Source: Streptosporangiaceae bacterium (lineage in GTDB: Bacteria > Actinomycetota > Actinomycetes > Streptosporangiales > Streptosporangiaceae). Taken from it: a DNA stretch of 10,190 bases. Positions 1-7,700 of the stretch are shown here, piece by piece. The position numbers and the translations under genes were made by a program. The DNA lies in the NCBI GenBank assembly GCA_025934635.1, contig JAICWX010000309.1, forward strand, positions 1 through 10,190, written 5' to 3'. The number at the start of each line of letters is the position of its first letter. Position 1 is the stretch's first letter. Under the pieces are notes generated by a model. The model saw only the letters and a list, made by a program, of their open reading frames with translations. It did not search any database and was not told the origin of the DNA.

Positions 1-1
1 C

Positions 2-1630
2 ATCGTGGACACCCCCGGGCACGCCGACTTCGGCGGCGAGGTGGAGCGCGGCCTGTCCATGGTCGACGGCGTGCTGCTGCTGGTGGACGCCAGCGAGGGG
101 CCGCTGCCGCAGACCAGGTTCGTGCTGCGCAAGACGCTGGAAGCCGGGCTGCCGGTGATCCTCGTGGTCAACAAGGTGGACCGGCCCGACGCGCGCATCG
201 CCGAGGTGGTGGACGCCTGCTACGAGCTGTTCATCGACCTGGACGCCACCGAGCAGCAGATCGAGTTCCCGATCGTGTACGCGGCCGCGCGGGCCGGCCG
301 GGCCTCGCTGAACCGCCCGGCCGACGGCGAGATGCCCGACTCGGCCGACCTGGAGCCGCTGTTCACCGTGGTGCGCGAGACCGTGCCGCCGCCCGCCTAC
401 GAGGTCGGCGCGCCGCTCCAGGCGCACGTCACCAACCTGGACGCGAGCTCCTACCTGGGCCGGATCGCGCTGTGCCGGATCCGCAACGGGACCATCCGCC
501 GCGGCCAGCAAGCCGCCTGGTGCCGCCGCGACGGGTCCATCGAACGGGTCAAAATCTCCGAACTCTACCTGACGGCGGCGCTGGACCGCGTGCAGGCCGA
601 CGAGGCCGGCCCGGGGGACATCGTGGCCATCGCCGGCATCCCGGACATCATGATCGGGGAGACCCTCGCCGACGTGGACGACCCGCGGCCGCTGCCGCTG
701 ATCACCGTGGACGAGCCGGCCATCTCGATGACGATCGGCGTCAACACCTCGATGCTGGCCGGGCGCGCGGCCGGGGCCAAGGTCACCGCCCGCCTAGTCC
801 GCGACCGGCTCAACCGCGAGCTGGTCGGCAACGTCTCGCTGGACGTGCTGCCCACCGAGCGGCCCGACACCTGGGAGGTCCGCGGCCGTGGCGAGCTCGC
901 GCTGGCCGTGCTGGTGGAGCAGATGCGCCGGGAGGGCTACGAGCTGACCGTGGGCCGGCCGTCCGCCGTCACCCGCGAGGTGGACGGCGCCGTCCACGAG
1001 CCGGTGGAGCGCCTGTCGGTGGACGTGCCCGAGGAGTACCTGGGCGCCGTGACCTCGCTGATGGCCGTGCGCCGGGGCCGGATGGAGTCGATGACCAACC
1101 ACGGCACCGGCTGGGTCAGGCTCGAGTTCATCGTGCCCGCCCGCGGGCTGATCGGCTTCCGCACCCAGTTCCTGACCGAGACCCGCGGCACCGGGATCAT
1201 GCACCACGTCTTCGAGGGCTACGAGCCCTGGGCGGGCGCCATGCGCGGTCGTGCGACCGGTTCGCTGGTCGCCGACCGGTCGGGCACCTCGTCCGCGTAC
1301 GCCATGTTCAACCTGCAGGAGCGCGGCTCGCTGTTCGTGACCCCGGGCACCGAGGTGTACGAGGGGATGATCGTGGGGGAGAACTCGCGCACCGACGACA
1401 TGGACGTGAACATCACTCGCGAGCGCAAGGTCACCAACGTGCGCCAGTCCACCGGCGAGGAACTCGAGCGGCTGGTACCGCCGCGGCTGCTCAGCCTGGA
1501 GCAGGCCCTGGAGTTCTGTGCCGACGACGAGTGCGTGGAGGTCACCGCCAGCGCCGTCCGCCTGCGCAAGACCACCCTGGACGCCAAGGAACGCGGCCGC
1601 CAGCGCGGCCGCGCCTCCCGCGCCACCTAG
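2..1630 (+). CDS. typA: Translational GTPase TypA/BipA, 5'-truncated by the window edge
   Basis: This is a ribosome-binding GTPase of the EF-G/LepA superfamily, linked in other bacteria to ribosome assembly and stress or cold adaptation. 542 residues are visible. Reading starts inside the G domain at the G3 motif (DTPGH, visible residues 3-7), so the P-loop and switch I, roughly 70-80 residues, lie before the window. The G4 motif NKVD is at visible residues 57-60, and the G5 region (AARAG) follows near residue 94. An EF-Tu domain II-like barrel comes next (about 135-225), then an EF-G domain V-like segment from about 325, and the BipA-specific C-terminal domain. That last part carries the family signatures [12 protein letters not shown] and DDMDVN...KVTNVR. 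The tail is basic (KERGRQRGR). The TAG stop is at 1628-1630. Family assignment is secure. The next gene starts 188 bp downstream and is unrelated in function, so an operon is unlikely. Confidence 0.97.
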   Translation: MVDTPGHADFGGEVERGLSMVDGVLLLVDASEGPLPQTRFVLRKTLEAGLPVILVVNKVDRPDARIAEVVDACYELFIDLDATEQQIEFPIVYAAARAGRASLNRPADGEMPDSADLEPLFTVVRETVPPPAYEVGAPLQAHVTNLDASSYLGRIALCRIRNGTIRRGQQAAWCRRDGSIERVKISELYLTAALDRVQADEAGPGDIVAIAGIPDIMIGETLADVDDPRPLPLITVDEPAISMTIGVNTSMLAGRAAGAKVTARLVRDRLNRELVGNVSLDVLPTERPDTWEVRGRGELALAVLVEQMRREGYELTVGRPSAVTREVDGAVHEPVERLSVDVPEEYLGAVTSLMAVRRGRMESMTNHGTGWVRLEFIVPARGLIGFRTQFLTETRGTGIMHHVFEGYEPWAGAMRGRATGSLVADRSGTSSAYAMFNLQERGSLFVTPGTEVYEGMIVGENSRTDDMDVNITRERKVTNVRQSTGEELERLVPPRLLSLEQALEFCADDECVEVTASAVRLRKTTLDAKERGRQRGRASRAT

Positions 1631-1664
1631 CCCGCCTCCCGGCCCGCTCCCGCGCGGCCTGTCC

Positions 1665-1687
1665 GGCACGACATCCTGGACCGTGCC
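1665..1687 (+). terminator. Weak hairpin after typA, possible terminator
   Basis: GGCACG (1665-1670) pairs perfectly with CGTGCC (1682-1687) around an 11-nt loop, 35 bp after the typA stop. There is no T-tract. Actinobacterial terminators often lack one, but a 6-bp stem with a long loop is only modest support. Confidence 0.3.
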
Positions 1688-1749
1688 CTAGCGCCAAGGG
1701 CCGCGGACTCCGGTTCCGTCGCCGGCATCTGCGCGACCAGCGAGGCAGT

Positions 1750-1798
1750 ATCATCACCTGGAACTCTATGCATTCGATGCACTACTTCTAGTGATGAT
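1750..1798 (+). promoter_or_regulatory. Nested inverted repeat upstream of the small DUF11 gene
   Basis: ATCATCAC (1750-1757) is a perfect inverted repeat of GTGATGAT (1791-1798). Between them sits a second small palindrome, TGCAT-TCG-ATGCA (1769-1781). The segment is clearly less GC-rich than its surroundings and ends four bases before the ribosome binding site at 1802. This placement suits an operator or a 5'-leader structure of the 1819 gene. I see no convincing -35/-10 pair; TATCAT at 1749-1754 resembles a -10 box but lacks a good -35. Confidence 0.35.
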
Positions 1799-1818
1799 TC
1801 CGGAGAGGCGGTTCGCCA

Positions 1819-2457
1819 GTGAGGACCTCATGGCGTCCCCGAAACCAGGCCGGCGCGGTCCTGATGGCCGGACTGGTCGCGGTCCCGGTCGCGGGTGCGC
1901 CGCACCCGGTGGCGCGGACCCAGCCGTCAGGTGCGGCGAGCGCGACGGCCGGGCCGGCCCTGACCATCAGCGTCAGCGACGGCCGGACCGCTGTGAAAAC
2001 GGGCGACCAGCTCACCTACCTGATCACCGTCCGGGATGGCGGCCCGGCCGGCGCACCGCACCTCGCGGTCACGCAAACCCTGTCGCCGGGCCTGGATTTC
2101 CTGTCCGCGGTGCCCCGGGCGACGGCCGCGGGCAGGCGGGTCACCTGGCCTGCCGCCATCCCGGCGGGTGGGACGCGGGCCTTCCGCGTGGTCGCGCGGG
2201 TGACGCGGACACCGGCCAGGCAGCTCCGGCTGTCGGCGGTCGCCTGCGCCTCGGGCCGGGGCAGTAGCAGGCCCATCGTCTGCGCGGCTCACCTCGACCG
2301 GCTGCCCGCCGCGGCGCCGGAGCCGGCATCGCGACCCGCCAGGCAGGCGGGTATCCCTCCGCTGGCCTATGCCGGAGCGGCCCTGGCCGTGCTCGCCGCG
2401 GCCGTGCTCGCCGTTCTCGCTCGCCGGCGCGCCCGCCTGCGGCGGCAGGCCGGCTGA
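1819..2457 (+). CDS. Small secreted DUF11-domain protein with C-terminal membrane anchor
   Basis: The gene encodes 212 residues. The GTG start at 1819 is chosen because GGAGAGG (1802-1808) lies 10 bases upstream and the reading frame opens with a basic, then hydrophobic signal peptide (residues 1 to about 27, ending VAGA). Residues 46-157 form one DUF11-type Ig-like domain: LTISVSDG, TGDQLTYLITVRDGG, a TQTLSPGLDF strand, then VTWPAAIPAGGTRAF. C143 and C155 could form a loop disulfide like the cysteine pair in the giant protein's repeats. A proline/alanine linker leads to a membrane helix (about 181-200) and a basic tail (RRRARLRRQAG). This is a type I topology with the domain outside the cell. 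Its role is unknown. A partner or anchor for the WxL-like or giant surface protein is an inference from position and shared domain type. Confidence 0.82.
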   Translation: MRTSWRPRNQAGAVLMAGLVAVPVAGAPHPVARTQPSGAASATAGPALTISVSDGRTAVKTGDQLTYLITVRDGGPAGAPHLAVTQTLSPGLDFLSAVPRATAAGRRVTWPAAIPAGGTRAFRVVARVTRTPARQLRLSAVACASGRGSSRPIVCAAHLDRLPAAAPEPASRPARQAGIPPLAYAGAALAVLAAAVLAVLARRRARLRRQAG

Positions 2458-2588
2458 CGGCCCCCCCGCTGATCACTAATCGTTTGTGACTAAGTACGCT
2501 GGGTAATCGATACGCTGAGGACCAGCAGGCGGCCGGCCATCCCTCACGGGGGGGAGGGGGGCGCGCCCGTCCTCGCGGGGGAGAATTC
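2458..2588 (+). promoter_or_regulatory. Gap before the WxL-like gene: direct repeats, G-tract and ribosome binding site
   Basis: The stretch 2471-2517 is less GC-rich than its flanks and probably holds the promoter. It has a perfect direct repeat TACGCTG (2495-2501 and 2511-2517, period 16) and TAATCG twice (2477-2482, 2504-2509). A TTGTGA (2484-2489) could serve as -35, but no matching -10 is clear. A 5-bp hairpin (GGCCG/CGGCC, 2448-2462) straddles the preceding stop codon. Next comes a G-rich run (G7-A-G6, 2548-2561). The ribosome binding site GGGGGAG (2577-2583) lies 5 bases before the ATG at 2589. Confidence 0.4.
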
Positions 2589-3155
2589 ATGCGTAAGGCA
2601 GTAGGCCTGGGCCTTAGCGCCGCGGCCATCGTCGCGACCGGACTGATTCCGACAGCGGCCTGGGCCGCGGCAACCAGCCCGGTGGCGTTGGGTGCGGGCG
2701 GCCCGGGCGACCCGGACACCACGGTGACCTTCACCGTCACGAGCGGTGCGCTCGCGATGACCGCCCCGGCCACCGCGGACCTGGGCTCGGGGGTGCCGGG
2801 CGGCACCATTTCCTCTGATCTGGGTCAGGTTACGGTGACCGATAACCGGGCCCTGCTCAGCGCCGCCTGGACCGCGACCGCGTCGGCCACCAGCTTCACC
2901 ACCGGAGCCGGCACGCCGAACGAGACCATCCCGGCCTCCGACGTGAACTACAACCCCGGCACGATCAATACCACCGGCACGATCACCGCCACGGGGACGA
3001 CCGTCACGCTGTCCGGCACGCCGCAAACGGTCGTCGCCGGTACCGCCGGCGTGGGGAACAACTCCGCCAGCTGGGATCCGGGACTGGTCGTGTCCGTCCC
3101 CGCCTCCGTCGTCGGCGGCGTCTACACCGGGACGCTCACCCAGTCCGTGTCCTAG
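2589..3155 (+). CDS. Secreted WxL-like surface protein
   Basis: The product has 188 residues with a clear signal peptide (residues 1-26, MRKA..., ending TAAWA before AATSP). The mature part is rich in Thr, Ala, Gly and Ser and is predicted all-beta. It ends without a membrane helix or sorting motif. Residues from about 78 resemble a WxL domain: a strand with VTVTDNRALLSAAW (W94 followed by TATAS), a region ending in NYNPG, then a second tryptophan segment SWDPGLVVSVP (W162) and a final strand GGVYTGTLTQS. Firmicute WxL proteins have two such Trp motifs and bind peptidoglycan non-covalently. Here the strict W-x-L triplet is not kept (WTA and WDP), so this is a WxL-like call. Support comes from the next gene, which looks like the WxL-interacting membrane partner. 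The start has a good ribosome binding site 5 bases upstream. Another secreted beta-sandwich family cannot be ruled out. Confidence 0.75.
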   Translation: MRKAVGLGLSAAAIVATGLIPTAAWAAATSPVALGAGGPGDPDTTVTFTVTSGALAMTAPATADLGSGVPGGTISSDLGQVTVTDNRALLSAAWTATASATSFTTGAGTPNETIPASDVNYNPGTINTTGTITATGTTVTLSGTPQTVVAGTAGVGNNSASWDPGLVVSVPASVVGGVYTGTLTQSVS

Positions 3156-3178
3156 TCCCGCGGTTAAGTCCGCCCAGA

Positions 3179-3218
3179 GCCGGCCCGGCCGATCCCATCG
3201 GGATCGCGACGGGCCGGC
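3179..3218 (+). terminator. Strong nested hairpin between the WxL-like and DUF916-like genes
   Basis: GCCGGCCCG (3179-3187) pairs perfectly with CGGGCCGGC (3210-3218). Inside it, GATCCC (3191-3196) pairs with GGGATC (3200-3205) around a 3-nt loop. The hairpin begins 24 bases after the WxL-like stop. There is no T-run afterwards. It may be a full or partial terminator, or a 3' stabilising structure that lets the secreted protein outnumber the membrane one. Confidence 0.65.
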
Positions 3219-3280
3219 GCCTTGACGCGCAGAGGCGGCGCATCCGGGACAGCTACCAGGACGCGCCCAGGACAGTCACT

Positions 3281-3288
3281 AGGAGGAG
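3281..3288 (+). promoter_or_regulatory. Strong Shine-Dalgarno that sets the GTG start at 3292
   Basis: AGGAGGAG is close to perfect complementarity to the 16S anti-SD and ends 3 bases before the GTG, with its core about 5-7 bases away. It selects 3292 as the start, and the signal peptide begins there. Confidence 0.75.
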
Positions 3289-3291
3289 AGC

Positions 3292-4344
3292 GTGCGCCGC
3301 CTGCTCGGCACGATCATGCTGTTGCTGGCCGCCGGGACCCTGAGCCCGGCGGCCATCGCCGCCACCCACCGGCCCGCCGGCCAGATCCCGCAGCGGTTCG
3401 GTGTCCGGCTGGTCGACGTCCCGGTCGACGAGGCCCACAACCCGCGCGCGCTGCGCTACATCGTGGACTACCTGCCCACCGGAACGGTCGTCCACCGCCG
3501 GATCCTGATCATGAATCAGGAGGCGCGGACCGCCCGCTTCACCATCTACCCGGATGCCGCCCAGATCGCCCGCGGATTGTTCACCGGCGACGCCGGACAG
3601 ACCCGCAGCGAACTGACCGAATGGGTCCGCGTCCAGCACCAGGTGATGACCCTGCGCCCGGGCGCGTCCGCGACGGACATGGTGACGATCAAGGTGCCGC
3701 CGATGGCCACCCGGGGCGAGCACTACGGCGTGATCTGGGTTCAGCAGGCGGCTCACCTGCGCACCGCCCGCGGTTTCGGGGTCAACGACGTGGCCCGGAT
3801 CGGGGTCCGCGTCTACCTGGCCGTCGGGCGTGGCGGCGCCCCGCCGACGAACTTCACCATCGCATCCATCGCCGGGCACCGGTCAGCCACTGGCCGGCCG
3901 TCCATCCTGGTCCACGTGGAGAACACCGGCGGCCGGGCCGTCGACCTGAACGGCACCGCGCGCCTGGCCGACGGCCCGGGCAAGACCGCCGCCGGCCCCT
4001 TCCGGGCGCAGCAGATCATCAGCCTGGCGCCCGGCCAGACGGGAAACATGACCTTCGCCCCGCCCAGCAGCCTGCCCAACGGTCCCTGGCAGGCCAAGGT
4101 GACCCTGACGAGCGGGCTCACCACGAGCGCCGCCACGGCCACCATCCAGTTCGCTCCGCTCGTCACGTCCCGTCCGGGTCTGTCCGTCATGGCCTGGCTC
4201 AGCCTGTCCCTCGTCGCGGCCGTCGCCGTCCTCGCCGTCGTCGCCTTCATCGCGGCCCGGCGAGCCGCCCGGCGCCGCCGCGCGCCGGCCTGGCCGGACG
4301 GCCCGGACACCCCGGAGAGCCCGGAGGGCCCGGCGGGCTGGTGA
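3292..4344 (+). CDS. Membrane-anchored DUF916-type (WxL-interacting-protein-like) protein
   Basis: The product has 350 residues. A signal peptide spans residues 1-23 (MRRLLGTIMLLL..., ending AAIA). Residues about 33-165 resemble DUF916, the peptidoglycan-binding part of Firmicute WxL-interacting proteins: RFGVRLVDVPVDE, LRYIVDYLPTGTVVHRRI, NQEARTARFTIYPDAA, a TEWVRV strand, LRPGASATDMVTIKVPP, and GEHYGVIWVQQ. Residues about 175-285 form a second Ig-like domain in the place of DUF3324 (SILVHVENTGGRAVDLNG, LAPGQTGNMTF). A single membrane helix follows (about 298-320), then RRAARRRR and a short Pro/Glu-rich cytoplasmic tail. Signal peptide, DUF916-like domain, second domain, helix and basic tail is the Firmicute WIP order. 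The gene follows the WxL-like gene by 136 bp. Its proposed role is to hold or organise WxL-like proteins at the envelope, by family analogy. Confidence 0.8.
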   Translation: MRRLLGTIMLLLAAGTLSPAAIAATHRPAGQIPQRFGVRLVDVPVDEAHNPRALRYIVDYLPTGTVVHRRILIMNQEARTARFTIYPDAAQIARGLFTGDAGQTRSELTEWVRVQHQVMTLRPGASATDMVTIKVPPMATRGEHYGVIWVQQAAHLRTARGFGVNDVARIGVRVYLAVGRGGAPPTNFTIASIAGHRSATGRPSILVHVENTGGRAVDLNGTARLADGPGKTAAGPFRAQQIISLAPGQTGNMTFAPPSSLPNGPWQAKVTLTSGLTTSAATATIQFAPLVTSRPGLSVMAWLSLSLVAAVAVLAVVAFIAARRAARRRRAPAWPDGPDTPESPEGPAGW

Positions 4345-4360
4345 CTTCCGGCACCGCCGC

Positions 4361-4407
4361 GACCGGCTCCCGGCGATCTCCGGGCGCGGTCCGGGGCTGG
4401 CCCGGAC
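4361..4407 (+). terminator. Two overlapping hairpins after the DUF916-like gene
   Basis: The first hairpin has arms GACCG (4361-4365) with CGGTC (4387-4391), and inside CCCGG (4369-4373) with CCGGG (4380-4384). The second is GTCCGGG (4389-4395) with CCCGGAC (4401-4407) around a 5-nt loop, a perfect 7-bp stem. They share 4389-4391, so the full forms compete. The second is followed after 9 bases by TAATTT, a weak U-stretch. Placed 17 bp after the stop, this is a credible terminator. Confidence 0.6.
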
Positions 4408-4416
4408 GGACCTGCC

Positions 4417-4467
4417 TAATTTCGGTTACGGATTGTAATTAATAGTTACTCATAGTTATGTTAATGT
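4417..4467 (+). promoter_or_regulatory. AT-rich island, likely promoter of the giant adhesin gene
   Basis: These 51 bases have only 13 G or C (about 25%), against roughly 70% around them. A plausible sigma-70-type pair is TTGTAA (4433-4438) and TATGTT (4457-4462) with an 18-base spacer, each matching four of six consensus positions. ATAGTTA occurs twice exactly 10 bp apart (4442-4448, 4452-4458), a helical-phase direct repeat lying between the boxes and over the -10. ATTAA (4438-4442) and TTAAT (4461-4465) form an inverted repeat around it. Such repeats suggest an activator or repressor site. Transcription would start near 4469. Confidence 0.5.
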
Positions 4468-4468
4468 G

Positions 4469-4715
4469 GTGCCCGCTCTCGGGGGATGAGCAGGATCAAC
4501 GGCTTGGCGATCGGGGGAACGCGGGTGCCTCAGCCGGTTCACGCGCTACGGACCGTACTCATGGCCATGGTGACGAGCAGCCACTCGGCGAGCTTGCGGG
4601 TGGCCGGCCTGGCCGGCCGGCATGATCACCCGCGTCGTGACCCGGGGCCGTCCGCTCCGGTCGTCCGATCCGCCCCCGGAGCGCCAAGCTGGCGACCCTG
4701 AACCAGAGGCGAGGA
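4469..4715 (+). other. Long leader of the giant gene, with a doubtful 71-codon ORF
   Basis: If the 4417-4467 promoter is right, this is a 5' leader of about 247 nt. I recognise no known riboswitch. It contains an ORF at 4486-4701 (71 codons, MSRINGLAIGG...), whose GGGGG touches the ATG with no spacing, so translation is doubtful. The encoded peptide shows no domain. Its codon bias fades in the second half, where it is mainly Arg/Pro/His. It could be a leader peptide, a decayed gene or chance. Structures include a tandem TGGCCGGCC (4601-4618), able to fold on itself, and CCGGGG/CCCCGG (4642-4647, 4674-4679). The ribosome binding site AGAGG (4705-4709) lies 6 bases before the ATG at 4716. Confidence 0.35.
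4601..4618 (+). repeat. Tandem 9-bp repeat TGGCCGGCC in the leader
   Basis: Two adjacent perfect copies (4601-4609, 4610-4618). Because GGCCGGCC is its own reverse complement, the pair can also form an 8-bp hairpin with a one-base centre. No function is evident. Confidence 0.6.
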
Positions 4716-7700
4716 ATGGCCTGTTCCTACCTGACCCGGCGGATGCTGTCGTGCGCGATGGCCGTGATGCTGGTGACGAGCATGATGACCGTCGGGATGG
4801 CCGCGTCCGCACCGAGCGCCGACGCGGCCGGGACGGTCCTGTTCAACCAGCCGTTCCACGACAACACCGTGGACGGCCCGGCGGGATCGGTATCCTTGCC
4901 GACCGCACCGGTCGGCGGCGGCAACTTCGCCTGCCTGACCGCTTCGGGCAACGCGACTAAGAACCCGCTCGCCAGCTGCAGCGCCCCGAACGACGCGCAG
5001 GGCTCGGGCAAGCTCCGCTTCACCCAGGCGGTGACGGGCGAGGAAGGCGGTGCCTTCGCCAGCACCAGCGTCCCCACCTCCCAGGGCCTGGACGTGACGT
5101 TCAGCTCCTACCAGTACGGGGGCACCGGGGCGGACGGGCTCGCGTTCGTGCTGGCCGCCGTCAACCCGGCCAATCCGGCCATCCCCACGGCCATCGGGCA
5201 GTCCGGCGGCGCCCTCGGCTATTCGGCCGTGAGCTCGACCACCAACGGCCTGACCGACGGCTACCTGGGCTTCGGCTTCGACGCGTACGGCAACTTCAGC
5301 AACAAGTACGAGGGCACGGGCTGCACCGACCCGGCCAACATCGCGCAGCGCATGCCCGGCCAGGTCGTCGTGCGCGGCCCGGGCAACGGCACGGTCGGCT
5401 ACTGCGCGCTGCAGAGCAGCGCGGCGACGGCGACCTCGCCGTCGCTGACCCTGCGGGCCTCGACCCGCACCGCGTCGCTGGTGCCGGTCGAGGTGGTCTT
5501 CAACCCGACCTCCTCATCGGTCACGACGGCCTCCGGCCTCGCGGTGCCGGCCGGCGACTACGACGTCACGTTCACCCCGGTCGGCGGCACGGCCAGGAGC
5601 ATGGTCGGCGTCCTGCCGGTGGTCCCGTCCGGGCTGTACCCCTCCAGCTGGGTCAGCTCCAGCGGGATACCCAAGCAGCTGGTGTTCGGCTGGGTGGCGT
5701 CCACTGGCTCGGTCACCGACTACCACGAGATCGACAACGTGGTGGTGAGCAGCGTCAACCCGGTCCCGCAGCTCGCCGTCTCGCAGACCAGTTACGCGGC
5801 GGCGACGCTCGCCGCCGGCAGCCCCGTGACCTACACGGTCGCGGCCAGCGCCTCCGGGGCGGCGGAGAACCAGCCGGTGACGGTGACCGAGACCCTGCCG
5901 GCCGGGGTGCTGCCGGTCGGCGCCTCGGGTACCGGCTGGACCTGCGCCGCGCCGAGCGGGCAGTCGATCTCCTGTACGAGCACCAGCACCCCGTTCACCA
6001 GCGGCACGATCACGGTGAACGGGGTAGTGACCTCGGGCGGCGTCACCCAGGCGCAGGTCCAGTCCGCCACCAGCGCGGTGGCGTCCTCGGCCGATGCCAG
6101 CCCGGCGACGTCCTCGACCGCTCCGGCCGGCACCGTGCCCGCCGCGCCGGTCATCACCGGCATCACGCCCACCAACGGCGCGGCTGGCGGCGCCAACGAC
6201 GTCAAGATCACCGGCACCGGCCTCGGCGCGGCCACCGCCATCGAGATCGGCACGGCCGCCCAGTTCACGGCGGGTACGCCGACCACGCTGGCGCTGTGCG
6301 CGTCCTCGGCCCCCGGCTGCTTCACCGTCGTCAGCGGCACCAGCCTCGACATCTCGTCCATGCCCGGACACGCCGCGGGAGCGGTGACGGTCAAGGTCGT
6401 CACCCTGGGCACCTCGGCCAGCACCTCCTACACCTACAACCCGGGGCCGGCCCTGCTGTTCGCCGCGCCGCCGGGCGGCGAGGTGAACGTGGCCTACACC
6501 GACCAGCTGACGGTAACCGGCGGCACCAGCCCGTTCACCTGGTCGGTGGGCAGCGGGACGCTGCCGCCCGGGGTGACGCTGAACGCGTCGACCGGGCTGC
6601 TGTCCGGCACCCCGACCACCGCGGGCACCTACTCCTTCGCGGTCAAGGTCACCGACGCCAGCGGGCTGACCGACACCCAGCCGGCCACCGTGACGATCAT
6701 CCCGGGGCCGTCGATGAACTTCGCCGCCCCGCCCGCGGGCTGGACCAACACCGTCTACGGCTACACCCTGACCGAATCGGGCGGCACCAGCCCGTTCACC
6801 TGGTCGGTGAGCAGCGGCAGCCTGCCTCCGGGCATCAGTCTCAGCCCCGACGGGAACCTGAGCGGCACCCCGACCGCCACCGGCAGCTACCCCTTCACCG
6901 TCAAGGTGACCGACGCCAACGGCCAGAGCACCACCCAGGCCACCAGCATCGGCGTGTCGGCCGGGGTGTCCACCACGTTCGCGGCCCCGCCGACGGCGGT
7001 CGCCGGCACGCCCTACAGCTACACCCTCACCGCCACCGGCGGTACCACGCCGTACACCTGGTCGGTCAACGCCGGGACCCTCCCGGCCGGCCTCACCCTG
7101 TCCGCCGCGGGCGTCCTGTCCGGCACCCCCACCACCACCGGCAGTTCCACCTTCTCGGTCAACGTGATCGACGCGAACAACGGCATCGCCACCGCCTCGA
7201 TCACGCTGGTGGTCACCAACTCGGTGGCCTTCACCTTCTCGACCCCGCCGTCCGGGACGGTGAGCACGCCGTACAGCTTCACCCTCACCGCCGCCGGCGG
7301 CACTGCCCCTTACACCTGGTCGCTGAGCTCGGGGTCGCTGCCGGCCGGCCTCACGCTGAACACGTCCACCGGGGTCGTGTCCGGCACCCCGACCCTGGCC
7401 GGCACCTCCAGCTTTACCGCCAAGGTGACCGACACGAAGGGCAAGACCGCCACCTTCGCCACCTCGATCACCATCCTGAGCAGCATGCTGACCATCGCCG
7501 TCAGCGCCAGCACGGCGACCGTGGCACCGGGCGGCACGGTCACCTACACGATCACCGCGACGAACTCGGGCCAGACCACGCTGACCGGGGCCACGTTCAC
7601 GGACCCGCTCGCGGATGTGCTCGACGACGCCGGCTACGGCAACGACGCCAGCGCGACCGCGGGCTCGGTGAGCTTCGCCGGCGCCAGCCTGACCTGGACG

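Noticed and set aside
794..1669. Opposite-strand ORF of 291 codons over typA
   Set aside because: Antisense shadow of a GC-rich gene, with no recognisable domain and no ribosome binding site I could support.
472..1791. + strand ORF of 439 codons overlapping typA
   Set aside because: Arg/Pro/Gly-rich frame-shifted reading of typA; the true frame matches the family to its C-terminal end.
1791..2267. + strand ORF starting at 1791 over the small DUF11 gene
   Set aside because: It overlaps the better-supported 1819 frame, which has a ribosome binding site, signal peptide, domain and membrane helix; this one is Arg/Gly/Pro-rich without features.
3222..3227. TTGACG as a -35 box for the DUF916-like gene
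   Set aside because: No acceptable -10 box lies 16-19 bases downstream, so a separate promoter here is not supported.
3222..4442. + strand ORF of 406 codons over the DUF916-like gene
   Set aside because: Frame-shifted shadow rich in Arg/Pro/His; the 3292 frame has a strong ribosome binding site, signal peptide and membrane helix.
4716..4830. Tat signal or lipoprotein signal on the giant protein
   Set aside because: The twin Arg (R8-R9) lacks the following Tat consensus, and Cys13 is in the hydrophobic core without a lipobox; an ordinary Sec signal fits.
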